64,000 nucleotides of DNA from Bufo bufo (taxonomy: Eukaryota > Chordata > Amphibia > Anura > Bufonidae). The stretch covers positions 119,084,605 through 119,148,604 of the forward strand of contig NC_053397.1 of NCBI RefSeq assembly GCF_905171765.1. Reading direction: 5' to 3'. Each line of letters opens with the position of its first letter. Position 1 is the stretch's first letter. Positions 32,345-41,952 of the stretch are shown here, one piece after another. Below the pieces are notes generated by a model, which saw only the letters and a list, made by a program, of their open reading frames with translations, did not search any database and had not been told where the DNA came from. Both the position numbers and the translations under genes were made by a program.

Positions 32345-32915
32345 TGATGTCACTACTAGAGCTGGGAGGAGTTTTCTGTTTCCTTCCTCCCAGCTGTTCC
32401 TCCTCCGTTTGATTCCCCTGCCTTTATATTCCCCCTCCTCCTATTTTAGGTGTGGATTATATTTCTCATTTGGGTTGTAGCTCTTGCTTGAGTATCTTCC
32501 CTTGTATGCTATCCTTTCACTGGACCTGTGTTCTGCTGCAGCAAGTACTCCGGATATTGCCAGCCTGTCTTTGGATCCATCTTCACTGCGGCTGCAGCCC
32601 TTCAGCTAAGTGTGCAGACATTGCTGTGTATCTGTGTGTTTTCTGACTGGATCCGAGGCGACCACGGTTCCCTCCATATACTGAGCAGGGCACCGGTGGC
32701 CGTGCCCCTTCCACTATTGTAGGGGTTACAGTGGTCATCAGTCTTAGGTACGCGGGTATGCCTCCTTCCACCATTTGGATCCGGGCATGGGCTTAGCAGC
32801 ATAGGGAGAGCTTTTGAGGGTCTGACAGGGGTCACCCTTTATCCTCCCTAGTTTGGGTCCGGTCAGTAGCTCTATTTTCTGTGCATGCTCTTGTTGCTCA
32901 CATACAGCCGTGACA
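32290..32915 (+). repeat. 3' LTR of the chromovirus
   Basis: 626 bp, preceded by a run of G (32274-32286) serving as polypurine tract, and followed by CTTAC. The last codons of pol run into its first 55 bases. Confidence 0.95.
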
Positions 32916-33060
32916 CTTACTGGCTCATTTGCATAACAAATAAACTGGATTTTCAGAGGATACAAAACATGTTAGGACAAAGGCACATCTGGAAATAAGG
33001 TACTAAGTGCTATTAGGCTATGGCTTTACTTCAATAGCGATTATCCTGGTGACAGATTTC

Positions 33061-33487
33061 TAGGGATGAGCGAATAGACTTCGGATGAAACATCGGAAGT
33101 CGATTCGCATAAAACTTTGTTTCAATACTGTACAGAGCGAGCGATCTGTACAGTATTAGAATGTATTGGCTCCGATGAACCGAAGTTATTACTTTGCGAA
33201 GTCTCACGAGACTTTGCATAATAACTTCAGAAATTTATCTATATTGTAAAAAAACATTTCCCGAACTCGGGTTCAGTTCCAAGGTGCCACTTGGAACCGA
33301 ACCCGAGTTTGGGAAATGTTTTTTTACAGTACAAATTAATTTCTGAAGTTATTACGCAATAACTTCGGCTCATCGGATCCAATAAATTCTAATACTGTAT
33401 GGAGCTTCTGCTCCGTACAGTATTACAATTAAGTTTTATGTGAATCGACTTTGGATGTTTCATCCGAAGTCGATTCGCTCATCCCTA
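33061..33487. mobile_element. hAT MITE, full palindrome, with 8-bp target duplication
   Basis: TAGGGATGAGCGAA at the left and TTCGCTCATCCCTA at the right, flanked by CAGATTTC on both sides (33053-33060 and 33488-33495). Nearly the whole 427 bp is one inverted repeat, e.g. GAACTCGGGTTC against GAACCCGAGTTT. Its terminal 14 bases equal the left end of the hAT element at 40558, a plausible source of transposase. Confidence 0.9.
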
Positions 33488-33495
33488 CAGATTTC

Positions 33496-33859
33496 CTTTA
33501 AAGCTGACCTACAGCAGTGAAGAAAAATGGCTGGGTTGTTATGGAAACCTGGAGTAAAACTGTGTGTATGTGGAGACTAAGGGCCTGTGAACTTCTATTG
33601 GCTCATAAGGGTCATGTGACCAGGCTTCTATTGGCTAATGCATTTGTTTGGGAATCTCTCAGGAACGTTACGTGCTAGAGAGCTGAGACCTGGTCTAAAA
33701 CCTTCCCGGACACCTGATGTACCTGTGTGCCAAATTTCGTGATTGTAAATGCGACGGTGCGGATTCCTTTAGCAGACATGCATATACACACACACACACA
33801 CACACTTACATACACTCAGCTTTATATATTAGATATTTACACATGCATACTCAAGTCAT
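33496..33859. repeat. Repeat ending in a (CA)n microsatellite, no gene
   Basis: Non-coding. A (CA)n tract at about 33787-33806 is followed by CTCAGCTTTATATATTAGAT, which looks like a repeat end. Class not recognised. Confidence 0.5.
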
Positions 33860-34850
33860 ATTGTTATGACCACCAGCTAATATCCAGAGTGACCGCCATG
33901 TACAGCACAGGCAGCAGTTAGATGGACAGGGAGTGACTCAGTATAGTCCTGGTAGGTTGGCACAGGTATCTGAAGCCATGCTGACTACAGCAGAAGGAAT
34001 TAGGGGGCCAGGGTAGCACTAAAGAAGTATTGGTCATGCTCTTCCAACCAGTGTTGGACATTTCTAGCCATATGATGTCACATTTTCTTGCTAGAAATTC
34101 CCATCTTCCCCAGGGAAGACAATCAGCATGTATGAGTGCATGTTATCTGAAAGAGTTCAGAGTTCTGTCCAGACGGACGAGTGGGTTCAGAGAATGCCAC
34201 AAAAACATTCCCCAGACAATAAGGCTCCCACCACCAGCTTGCGTTTTTCCAACAATGGTTGCAGGGTGTTTGTTCTCTGATGTTTCTTGCCTGACATGCC
34301 AACATCCATCCATTCAAGGAAGCACAAAATGTTGACTCACTGGAGAAGGCAACACTTTGCCAATCAGCACAGGTCCAATTCCAATACTGCTGTTTAAATT
34401 GAAGTATTTTCTGTGGATGCAATTTGTTAGCAGTGATGCAGTGACCATCCATCTGCTTCAGAGCCTCGTATGCAGTAGAGATCATCGAACTGTTGTTTTA
34501 GACCGATGTCTGATAGACCCCTGGTTCATTTTCATAGTGAACTGTAGCATATTGGTCCACTGTTACGCACCTTTGTATCTAACTTTCTCCTCTTACTTCA
34601 ATGGTGTGGTGCTTTGCAGTTTCCATGATGCTTATTCACAATGGTGCCATTTGTTCATTCACAATACACTTTCACCACAGCAGCACATGAAAAGTTCACA
34701 AACTGTGCAGTTTTAGAAATATTGCCACCCCTGGCAGGAAAGCCAATATTCACCCCTTTTTGCAACCCTGAAGGTTATGTGTGTAGACAGCTTATTGTAC
34801 ACCTTAGTACACCTTATATACCAACCAAGCTAGTTGACGACGCTTGACTT
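33860..34850 (-). mobile_element. Degenerate Tc1-like element
   Basis: The minus-strand frame 34485-34123 contains ADWQSVAFSSESTFC, which resembles the WxxVxFSDESxF region of Tc1-type transposases where the first catalytic Asp would be (here Ser). Other regions are too decayed to follow, and ends were not defined. Confidence 0.5.
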
Positions 34851-35032
34851 CCTTCATGAGTTATGTGCTGCTGATACTGAAAGCACCTGGCGCTGTCCAG
34901 GTATGAAGTGTTGGTCTCTCTGTTTGTGTGTTTATTGGATTTGTTCCAAGGGTGCCCAGGAGGCCAATCCATGGCATTTTTTATTTATTTTTAACAGGGA
35001 AGTCGCTAGTAGCTAATATACCCCGGCAGTTA

Positions 35033-36270
35033 CAGTTGTGTTCAAAATAATAGCAGTGTGTTTCAAAAAGTGAATAAAGTTCAAAAGCCTTCTAAAAAAA
35101 AAAAATAGCAGTGTTTGTATTCTTCTTTGCAAACTCAAACATTCACTATATAAACTGAAAAATGTTTGAAGATTTTGCTTTCCTTTGAATCACATAACTA
35201 ATATTTAGTTGCATTACCACTGTTTCTGAGAACTGCTGTACATCTGTACAGGTATTCCAGCCCAGGATGATTGAACTACATTCCACAGTTCTTCTCTATC
35301 TCTTGGTTTTGCCTCAGAAACTGCATTTTTGATGTCACCCCACAAGTTTTCTATTGGATTAAGATCCGGGGATTGGGCTGACCACTCCATAACGTCAATC
35401 TTGTTGGTCTGGAACCAAGATGTTGCACGTTTACTGGTGTGTTTGGGGTCGTTGTCTTGTTGGAACACCCATTTCAAGGGCATTTCCTCTTCAGCATAAG
35501 GCAGCATGACCTCTTCAAGTATTCTGATGTATTCAAACGGATCCATGATCCCTGGTATGCGATAAATAGGCCCAACACCGTAGTATGAGAAACATCCCCA
35601 TATCATGATGCTTACTGTGTACTGTGGCTTGAATTCAGTGTTTCGGGGTTGTCTGACAAACAAATAACAATCTTACTTTCATCAATCCACAAAATGTCTC
35701 TTTAGGCCAGTCAATGTGCTATTTGGCAAATTGTAAAATCTTCAGCACGTGTCTTTTTTTCAACAGTGGGACTCTGCGGGGGCTTCTTTCCGATAGCTTG
35801 GCTTCACATAGGTGTCTTCTAATTGTACCAGTACTCACAGGTAACTTTAGACCTTCTTTGATCTTCCTGGAGCGTATTGTTGGCTGAGTCCTTGCCATTT
35901 TGGCTATTCCTTTTTTTCCATTTGAATGGTAGTTTTTCGCTTTCTTCCACTTCTTCTTTCAGGTTTTGGTTGCCATTTTAAAACATTTGCAATCATTGTA
36001 GCTGAGCAGCCTATCATTTTCTGCACTTCTTTATATGTTTTCCCCTATCCAATTAACTTTTTAATCAAGGTACACTGTTCTTCCGAACAATGTCTGGAAT
36101 GACCCTTTTTCCTCAGAATTACAGAGAGAAATGCACTGTAACCAGCATGTACAACATTTGCTGCCTTCCTTCCTTAAATCAGGGCAATAATTGCCACCTG
36201 TTTTTCAAAGAATGAATGATCTCACTCATTGAACCGTAGTTATTCCACCTTAGTGACTTACAGTGACGAA
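35033..36270 (-). mobile_element. Tc1/mariner transposon, 5' side truncated
   Basis: Starts after TA (35031-35032) with CAGTTGTGTTCAAAATAATA. Transposase coding sequence extends leftward from about 36170. The opposite inverted end is missing, so the element is truncated near 36270. Confidence 0.8.
35214..35663 (-). pseudogene. Tc1 transposase, C-terminal half
   Basis: A 149-codon frame with MIWGCFSYYGVGPIY, FQQDNDPKHTSK (second Asp of the DDE triad) and SPDLNPIENLW (the Glu). These are the catalytic-core landmarks of Tc1 transposases, which cut and paste the element at TA sites. The N-terminal DNA-binding part and first Asp lie upstream in broken frames (35664 to about 36170). Not functional as it stands. 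Confidence 0.85.
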
Positions 36271-36289
36271 GTGCATTTTTTTGTAAGTA

Positions 36290-36744
36290 GTCGGTGCAAT
36301 GACAGGGAGCGTCGATTGCGCTGCTCCCCGTCATTGTATCCCTCAGATACAACGATCATACATGATCACGGCATCTGATAGCAATATTATAGTGTAAAAT
36401 AAAAAAACACGAAAAAATAATACCTGCTTCATTTGCTCGCGATGGCTCCTCCATCTTCATTCTATATTAGGCGTATTTCAGGAGCAGATTGCAGCACAAT
36501 GGCTAGTTGCACCGCAATCTGTGACTTCTCCCCGCTCACGCCAGGTCTAAAAAAAAGTAGGCATAGAGTGGTCGGGGAAGGGGACGGGCCAGGAGGCATG
36601 TCTCATTTACCATTTTTTACGCCTGTTTCAGATGTAGAAAAAGGTCTAAATACTGGGAAGCTGTTTTACATTTAGAAAGGGCTGAGCATCCGCCAAAGTT
36701 ATGAAGAGGCCGATGCCTTAATAAATGAGCCCCATAGTTTCTAA
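36290..36744. other. No gene recognised
   Basis: Short-repeat-like fragments such as GCCTTAATAAATGAGCCCC near 36715-36733. No coding support. Confidence 0.5.
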
Positions 36745-37060
36745 GGCTGAAAAAATACATCTGTTCATCCAGTTCAGCCTGTTATCTTGCAAGTTGATCC
36801 AGAGGAAGCCCTGTGAGGTAGAAGCCAATTATCGACTCCAATCAGGCAATCAGAATAACTCCCTGAATCAACGACCCATCTCTAATAACTATAACCTGTA
36901 ATATTATTACACTCCAAAAAAACATCCAAGCCCCTCTTGAACTCTTTTAGTGAACTCACCATCACCACCTCCTCAGGCAGAGAGTTCCATAGTCTTATTG
37001 ACCTTGGCAGCAGCTGCCTGAGGCTACTTTCACGGCAGGGATCAGCAAAAAACACTTCTG
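36745..37060 (-). mobile_element. CR1-type LINE, 3' end fragment
   Basis: The minus strand encodes RLWNSLPEEVVMVSSLKEF, matching the C-terminus of the LINE at 42102-43664, followed by the same 3' untranslated sequence (inverse of 43664-43830). It is truncated where a MITE begins at 37064. Confidence 0.8.
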
Positions 37061-37063
37061 TTA

Positions 37064-37352
37064 GGGCTCGTTCACACAAACGTATTTTGCGTTCCGTATA
37101 CGGGCCGTTTTCTGAGTTCCGCATGCGGTCCGTATACGGAACCATTCATTTCAATGGATCCGCAAAAGATTCGGACAGCACTCTGTGTGCTGTCCGCATC
37201 CGTTGCTCTGTTTTGCGGACAAGAATAGGCATTTCTATAATGGGCCTCCTGTTCCGTTCTGCAAATTGCGGAAGGCACACGGGCGGCATCCGTTTTTTGT
37301 GGATCCGCAATTTGCGGACCGCAAAAAACGGCACGGTCGTGTGAACAAGCCC
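37064..37352. mobile_element. MITE, PIF/Harbinger type, with TTA target duplication
   Basis: GGGCTCGTTCACAC (left) and GTGTGAACAAGCCC (right), flanked by TTA (37061-37063 and 37353-37355). 289 bp, with CCGTATACGG- and GGATCCGCAA-type palindromes inside. Confidence 0.85.
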
Positions 37353-37359
37353 TTAATGA

Positions 37360-37757
37360 TAATACAATCATCTGCATCCGTTATGAACGGATCTGGTTGT
37401 ATTATGTCTTCTATAGCCATGACGGATCCGTCTTGAACACCATTGAAAGGCAATAGGTGATGGATCCATTTTCTATTGTGTCTGAGAAAATGGATCCGTC
37501 CCCATTGTCTTGCATTATGGGTCATGGCCATTTTGCTCTGCACCCCATGACGGAAAGAAAACTGCAGCTTGCTCTTCAGTATGGGAACGCAACCAAATGG
37601 AACGGAATGCATTTTGGAGCATTCCCTTCTGTTCAGTTCCGTTTTGTCCCCATTGACAATGAATGGGACAAAACTGAAGCGTTTTTCTCCGGTATTGAGA
37701 TCCTGTGATGCATCTCTATACCGGAAAATGTAAACGCAAGTGTGAAAGTAGCCTGAC
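37360..37757. repeat. MITE-like repeat rich in GGATCCGT motifs
   Basis: Ends with CGCAAGTGTGAAAGTAGCCT, identical to the repeat end at 480-499. Non-coding. Confidence 0.5.
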
Positions 37758-37781
37758 ACTGGTTTCTACAGCTTAGGCTAC

Positions 37782-38535
37782 TGTAACGGATCTCCTAGCA
37801 CCCCGACCGGGTACCCCGTTGATGGATGCTCCCAGTGCTTCCCGAGGACTCCAAGCACTCCGCTTGACACTGATACCACCACAGGAACCAGGAACAGCTC
37901 TTACAAGAGCAAGGAGTAATAGCCAGGGGAGTATACACATATAGCAATCCCCACACACATGAGACGAGGCTCTATGTTGAATGTAAAACAGGAACTCTTT
38001 ATTGAACACACAGCATTGACTTATATACACATGACATACTGAGGACATGACCTAGCAGTCAATCCTGTACAGTTTAAACACAAAACTAACCCTATTCAAC
38101 AAACACAATGAGCATTGTCTGGGATGCAATTAACAAACACACTGGCATTGTCTTTGACGCAATCAACAAAATACAATTACCAACATAATGGGCTAACTTA
38201 ATCACTCACAGACAGAAACCACACATTTTTCCCAAAACACAGAAAACACCTCAAAACCCCACATATCCCCATAATGTATACATCCATGGATAGCTCTGAT
38301 CTGGGTGAACAACATATCCAAAAATCCCCCAGATCCGAGCAGGGGTTCCCGAATTCCATGGAAGTCACATTTGGCCGGCCGCAAGCATGGCTTTCCTGCC
38401 CAAAACAGTTCCACAGATTTAAGCTGTGCGGTCGGTCTGTCTTCTCCTTCAAAGTTAGTATGGGCCATAATCCTGAGGCAAGAGGCTGGCAAACAGGCCC
38501 CTCCAAAATCCAGTGGCGAGGTTATTTTCGCCACA
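37782..38535 (-). repeat. 3' LTR of the pol-less element
   Basis: In element orientation TGTGGCGAAAA...GTTACA, 754 bp. A TATATAAG box (38031-38024) is followed some 20 bases later by AATAAA (38003-37998), a tight promoter/polyA arrangement seen in some LTRs. Confidence 0.8.
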
Positions 38536-39939
38536 CATCTCCCCCTCCCAGGGAAGACTAACCAGATACCTGACCTCACGCCGGTCGGTACCTGAGTTAG
38601 TCTGGCAGTCCACCCACAACCAAATACTGGACCTGTTGAATTTGGTAGCCTGTCCAGTGAGTCCACCAAGGTTATGTTGGTAACTGGTACTCCCGGTCTC
38701 TGTGTTGTTCCCTGGCTTGGAGTGGAAGTTGCTTTGTGGGCAGGGATCAGCGGTACTCTGCCCTGGTGCCAGCGCTACCACGGAAGAAGCCTGGTTGTAG
38801 CCTGGTTGTTGGAGGGGGAGACCGACTGTCTCCCGTTTGGATACCCAGCTCTGCTGCTGGAGGAGGAGGCCGACTGTCTCCCCTTTGGCTAAACAGCCCT
38901 GTTGCTGGGGGACAGGACCGACTGTCCCTACCCCCTGTGCTGTAAGTGCAGAGACCATGGTCCCATCTGCACTGTTGTGGGGCTTACTGTCTCCCCCTGG
39001 TGCATTAAGCTGCCGCTGGGGAGAGGGGGTAACGAGCTCCTCTCCCATACATACTTCCAGCCGCTGGGGAGGGCGACCGACCGTCTCCGCTCCCAATACA
39101 GTGTCCTGCTGCTGGGGAAAGGAGACTGGGCTCTCTATTCCCTGCTGGACACTCTGCCGTTGGGGATCTGGGCTGACTGCCCAGCCTCCCTGTAGGGCCG
39201 GTGGAGGGATCTCGGTCCCATCTCCACCTGCCATATGGGGTTCCCCCCAGGACCAGTCTATGAGGTCCCCTACCTCTGTAGCTGGTACTGAAGCAGGGGA
39301 TACTTCAGTCGGGTCTTCTCAGTAAACCTCCACAATATCCTCCCAGCTGAAGGGCTCTGGACCTGGGTCTGACACTCTGCTCTCTCGCTGAGCCCTCTCA
39401 CTGGAGTGGAACAGCTGCTGGTAGTCCTGTTCCAACTCCATCTCCCGGGTCACCAGGTGGACCAGGTCTTGCTCAATTTTGTGAGTGTCGTCCCTGTCAT
39501 ACCTGCTCTCCCGCCACTCAAAGAGGTCCCTGAACCGGGCTTGTGTAGGGCTCCCAAACTCCAGCTCTGAAAAAGTCTCTCATAACAAGCCAGGACCATC
39601 AAACTCCTCTCCCTCTGGCTTGTCATGCTCAGCTGTCCTGGGTAGGTACTGTGCCCCTTAGCACCAGAGTGCCTGGTAGGCATCTTCCAGCCACAGCTAC
39701 TGCCATGCTAGGTGTTCCAATTCCTTTACCCATTCCTCCCGGGGCTGCTTTCCCAGGAAGGGCATCCGCAGGGCTACTCGCTTCTGCAACTGCTGGTCTT
39801 CTGTGGGGAGTCTCTCATCCCGCAAATACTCCACAATATCCATGGCCTCGTACCAGACGCCTTTCCAGACTGCATCCCTCCAGTCTAGGTCATCTTCCTC
39901 CTCGTAGTGGAACGCTGTCCAAAGACTAGCCGATTCCAT
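38455..39939 (-). pseudogene. Unrecognised internal ORF of the pol-less LTR element
   Basis: One frame of about 495 codons opens with MESASLWTAFHYEEEDDLDW just after the primer site. It stays in phase to 38455, inside the LTR, and is interrupted only by stops at 39697-39699 (TAG), 39658-39660 (TAA), 39580-39582 (TGA) and 39319-39321 (TGA). The first 80 residues are acidic with aromatic residues, the middle is Glu/Arg-rich and possibly coiled, and the C-terminal part is Gln/Pro-rich with repeated ETVGLPLQQ-type units. I do not recognise the protein; position suggests a gag replacement. The lack of frameshifts over this length argues that it once was coding. Confidence 0.5.
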
Positions 39940-40036
39940 CTTGCTGTAGACAGGGGCGCTGTACGGATACTAGCGTTGTCCTCAATATGTTCCACGAACG
40001 GTGTCTCCGAGGTGCTCCTCCTCGCACTAGGACGCC

Positions 40037-40055
40037 ATCCCACTGCTTGCCACCA
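40037..40055 (-). promoter_or_regulatory. tRNA-Leu-type primer binding site
   Basis: TGGTGGCAAGCAGTGGGAT on the minus strand, one base from the LTR end. It begins TGG as expected for pairing with a tRNA CCA end. It resembles the complement of a tRNA-Leu acceptor end, with one extra base and one mismatch against the sequence I recall. Confidence 0.55.
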
Positions 40056-40056
40056 G

Positions 40057-40557
40057 TGTAACAGATCTCCTAGCACCCCGACCGGGTACCTCCATTGATG
40101 GATGCTCCCAGTGCTTCCCGAGGACTCCAAGCACTCCGCTCGACACCGATACCACCACAGGAACCAGGAACAGGAACAGCTCTTACAAGAGCTAGGAGTA
40201 ATAGCAAGGGGAGTATACACGTATAGCAATCCCCACACACATGAGACGAGGCTCTATGTTGAATGTAAAACAGGAACTCTTTATTGAACACACAGCATTG
40301 ACTTATATACACATGACATACTGAGGACATGACCTAGCAGCCAATCCTGTACAGTTTAAACACAAAACTAACCCTATTCAACAAACACAATGAGCATTGT
40401 CTGGGACGCAATTAACAAACACACTGGCATTGTCTTTGACGCAATGAACAAAATACAATTACCAACATAATGGGGTAACTTAATCACTCAAAGACAGAAA
40501 CCACACATTTTTCCCAAAACACAGAAAACACCTCAAAACCCCACATATCCCCATAAT
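40057..40557 (-). repeat. 5' LTR of the pol-less element, partial
   Basis: Matches 37782-38280 with few differences until the hAT insertion at 40558. The remaining LTR part should lie on the far side of that hAT, beyond the window. Confidence 0.8.
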
Positions 40558-40812
40558 TAGGGATGAGCGAACCCGAACTGTATACTTCGGGTTCGTACCG
40601 AATTTTGGGGTGTCCGTGAAACGGACCCGAACCCGAACATTTTCGTAAAAGTCCGGGTTCGGGTTCGGTGTTCGACGCTTTCTTGGCGCTTTTTGAAAGG
40701 CTGCAAAGCAGCCAATCCACAAGCGTCATACTACTTGCCCCAAGAGGCCATCACAGCCTTGCCTACTATTGGCATGGCTGTGATTGGCCAGTGCAGCATG
40801 TGACCCAGCCTC

Positions 40813-40820
40813 TATATAAG
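40813..40820 (+). promoter_or_regulatory. TATA box of the hAT element
   Basis: CTATATAAG about 255 bases from the element end, preceded by a GTGATTGGC CCAAT-type box (about 40779). Suitably placed to transcribe the transposase; the long distance to 44147 suggests a spliced leader. Confidence 0.45.
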
Positions 40821-41080
40821 CTTGGGTCACGTAGCGCTGCACGTCACTCTGCTGATACAAGCGTAGGGAGAGGTTGCTGCTGCGACGTTAGGGCGATATT
40901 AGGTAGATTAACTCCTCCAAAAGACTTAATTCAGTGATCGATCTCCAGCTGTGGATCATTGAAGTGCTGATATTGAATTGCTCACTTTTTTTAGGCTGCC
41001 CAGAGCGTTTTTATATCACTTTTTTCTGGGGTGATCTGCGGCCATTTCGTGGCTTGTGGTGCGCCAGCACAAGCTACCAC

Positions 41081-41460
41081 CAAGTGCATTTAACCATCAA
41101 TAGTGTGGTTATTTTTTGCTATATCCTACATCAGGTGCAGGCTGAGCCTGTGTCACCCAAGTGCATTTAACCATCAATAGTGTGCTTATTTTTTGGCCAT
41201 ATACTACATCAGGTGCAGGCTGAGCCTGTGTCACCCAAGTGCATTTAACCATCAATAGTGTGGTTATTTTTTGCTATATCCTACATCAGGGTCAAGCTTT
41301 CATCAAGTGCATTTAACCATCAATAGTGTGGTTATTTTTTGGCCATATACTACATTAGGTGCAGGCTGAGCCTGTGTCACCCAAGTGCATTTAACCATCA
41401 ATAGTGTGGTTATTTTTTGGCCATATACTACATCAGGGGCAAGTTGAGCCTGTCACCCAT
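41081..41460. repeat. Subterminal tandem repeat, about 78 bp, five copies
   Basis: AAGTGCATTTAACCATCAAT starts at about 41081, 41158, 41238, 41307 and 41385. Confidence 0.85.
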
Positions 41461-41952
41461 CGCCTAAAAAATAGGCCTGACATTTCTATTCCTCCAAATC
41501 AGTACAGTTTTAGCTGGTCAAGTTATATTTAGTGACCGTAAAAGCACAGTTTTTGTTCTGGGTTGAAAAACTATTCCCAAATTTGCCATTCTCAAAATTA
41601 GTAGTTTCTGCTATATCAGGCCTACTTTAAATCTATCCCAAAAAGGATATCTTAGATTGAAGGTGCTGATAGTGTCATTCTGAAAAACTTAACACACACG
41701 CTACAGTGCAGATACAAGTCTAATTCTGTGATTAAAGGTATATCTGTCACACAGCGCGTAAAAAATAGGCCTCACATTTATATTCAACCAAATCTGTACT
41801 GTTTTAGCTGGTCAAATTATTTGTAGTGACCGTAAAAGCACAGTTTTTGTTCTGGGTTGAAAAACTATTCCCAAATTTGCCATTCTCAAAATTAGTAGTT
41901 TCTGCTATATCAGGCCTACTTTAAATCTATCCCAAAAAGGATATCTTAGATT

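Larger units (their letters stand above)
27409..32915 (+). mobile_element. Ty3/gypsy chromovirus (sushi-like), nearly intact
   Basis: Two 626-bp LTRs with about three differences, target duplications CTTAC (27404-27408 and 32916-32920), a gag-pol region in almost one frame, a G-rich polypurine tract at 32274-32286 and a C-terminal chromodomain in integrase. The chromodomain places it among chromoviruses. The low LTR divergence indicates a recent insertion. One single-base frame break in gag is the only coding lesion seen. Confidence 0.95.
27061..33055. mobile_element. Foldback element interrupted by a gypsy retrotransposon
   Basis: The left arm 27061-27215 (CACCAGGATAATCGCTATTG at its edge) is the inverse of 32921-33055 (CAATAGCGATTATCCTGGTG). 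Inside the left part, CCCAGAGGGCG...CAGGCACGCCTCC (27208-27260) is inverted at about 27353-27401. Without the LTR element (27409-32915) and one target copy, the palindrome is roughly 480 bp. Non-coding. Confidence 0.75.
37782..40557 (-). mobile_element. LTR retroelement without pol (nonautonomous)
   Basis: Two direct repeats (37782-38535 and 40057-40557, the second interrupted by a hAT insertion) flank about 1.5 kb. In minus orientation the internal region starts with a tRNA-type primer site and ends with a purine-rich tract (GGGAGGGGGAGATG, 38549-38536). No reverse transcriptase, protease or integrase motif is present. An unrecognised frame fills the internal region. Confidence 0.8.

Noticed and set aside
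36433..36675. 80-codon plus-strand frame
   Set aside because: No motif and no family support; lies in repeat-like spacer.
38674..39325. Overlapping plus-strand frames of up to 162 codons
   Set aside because: Antisense shadows of the repeat-rich minus-strand frame in the pol-less LTR element.
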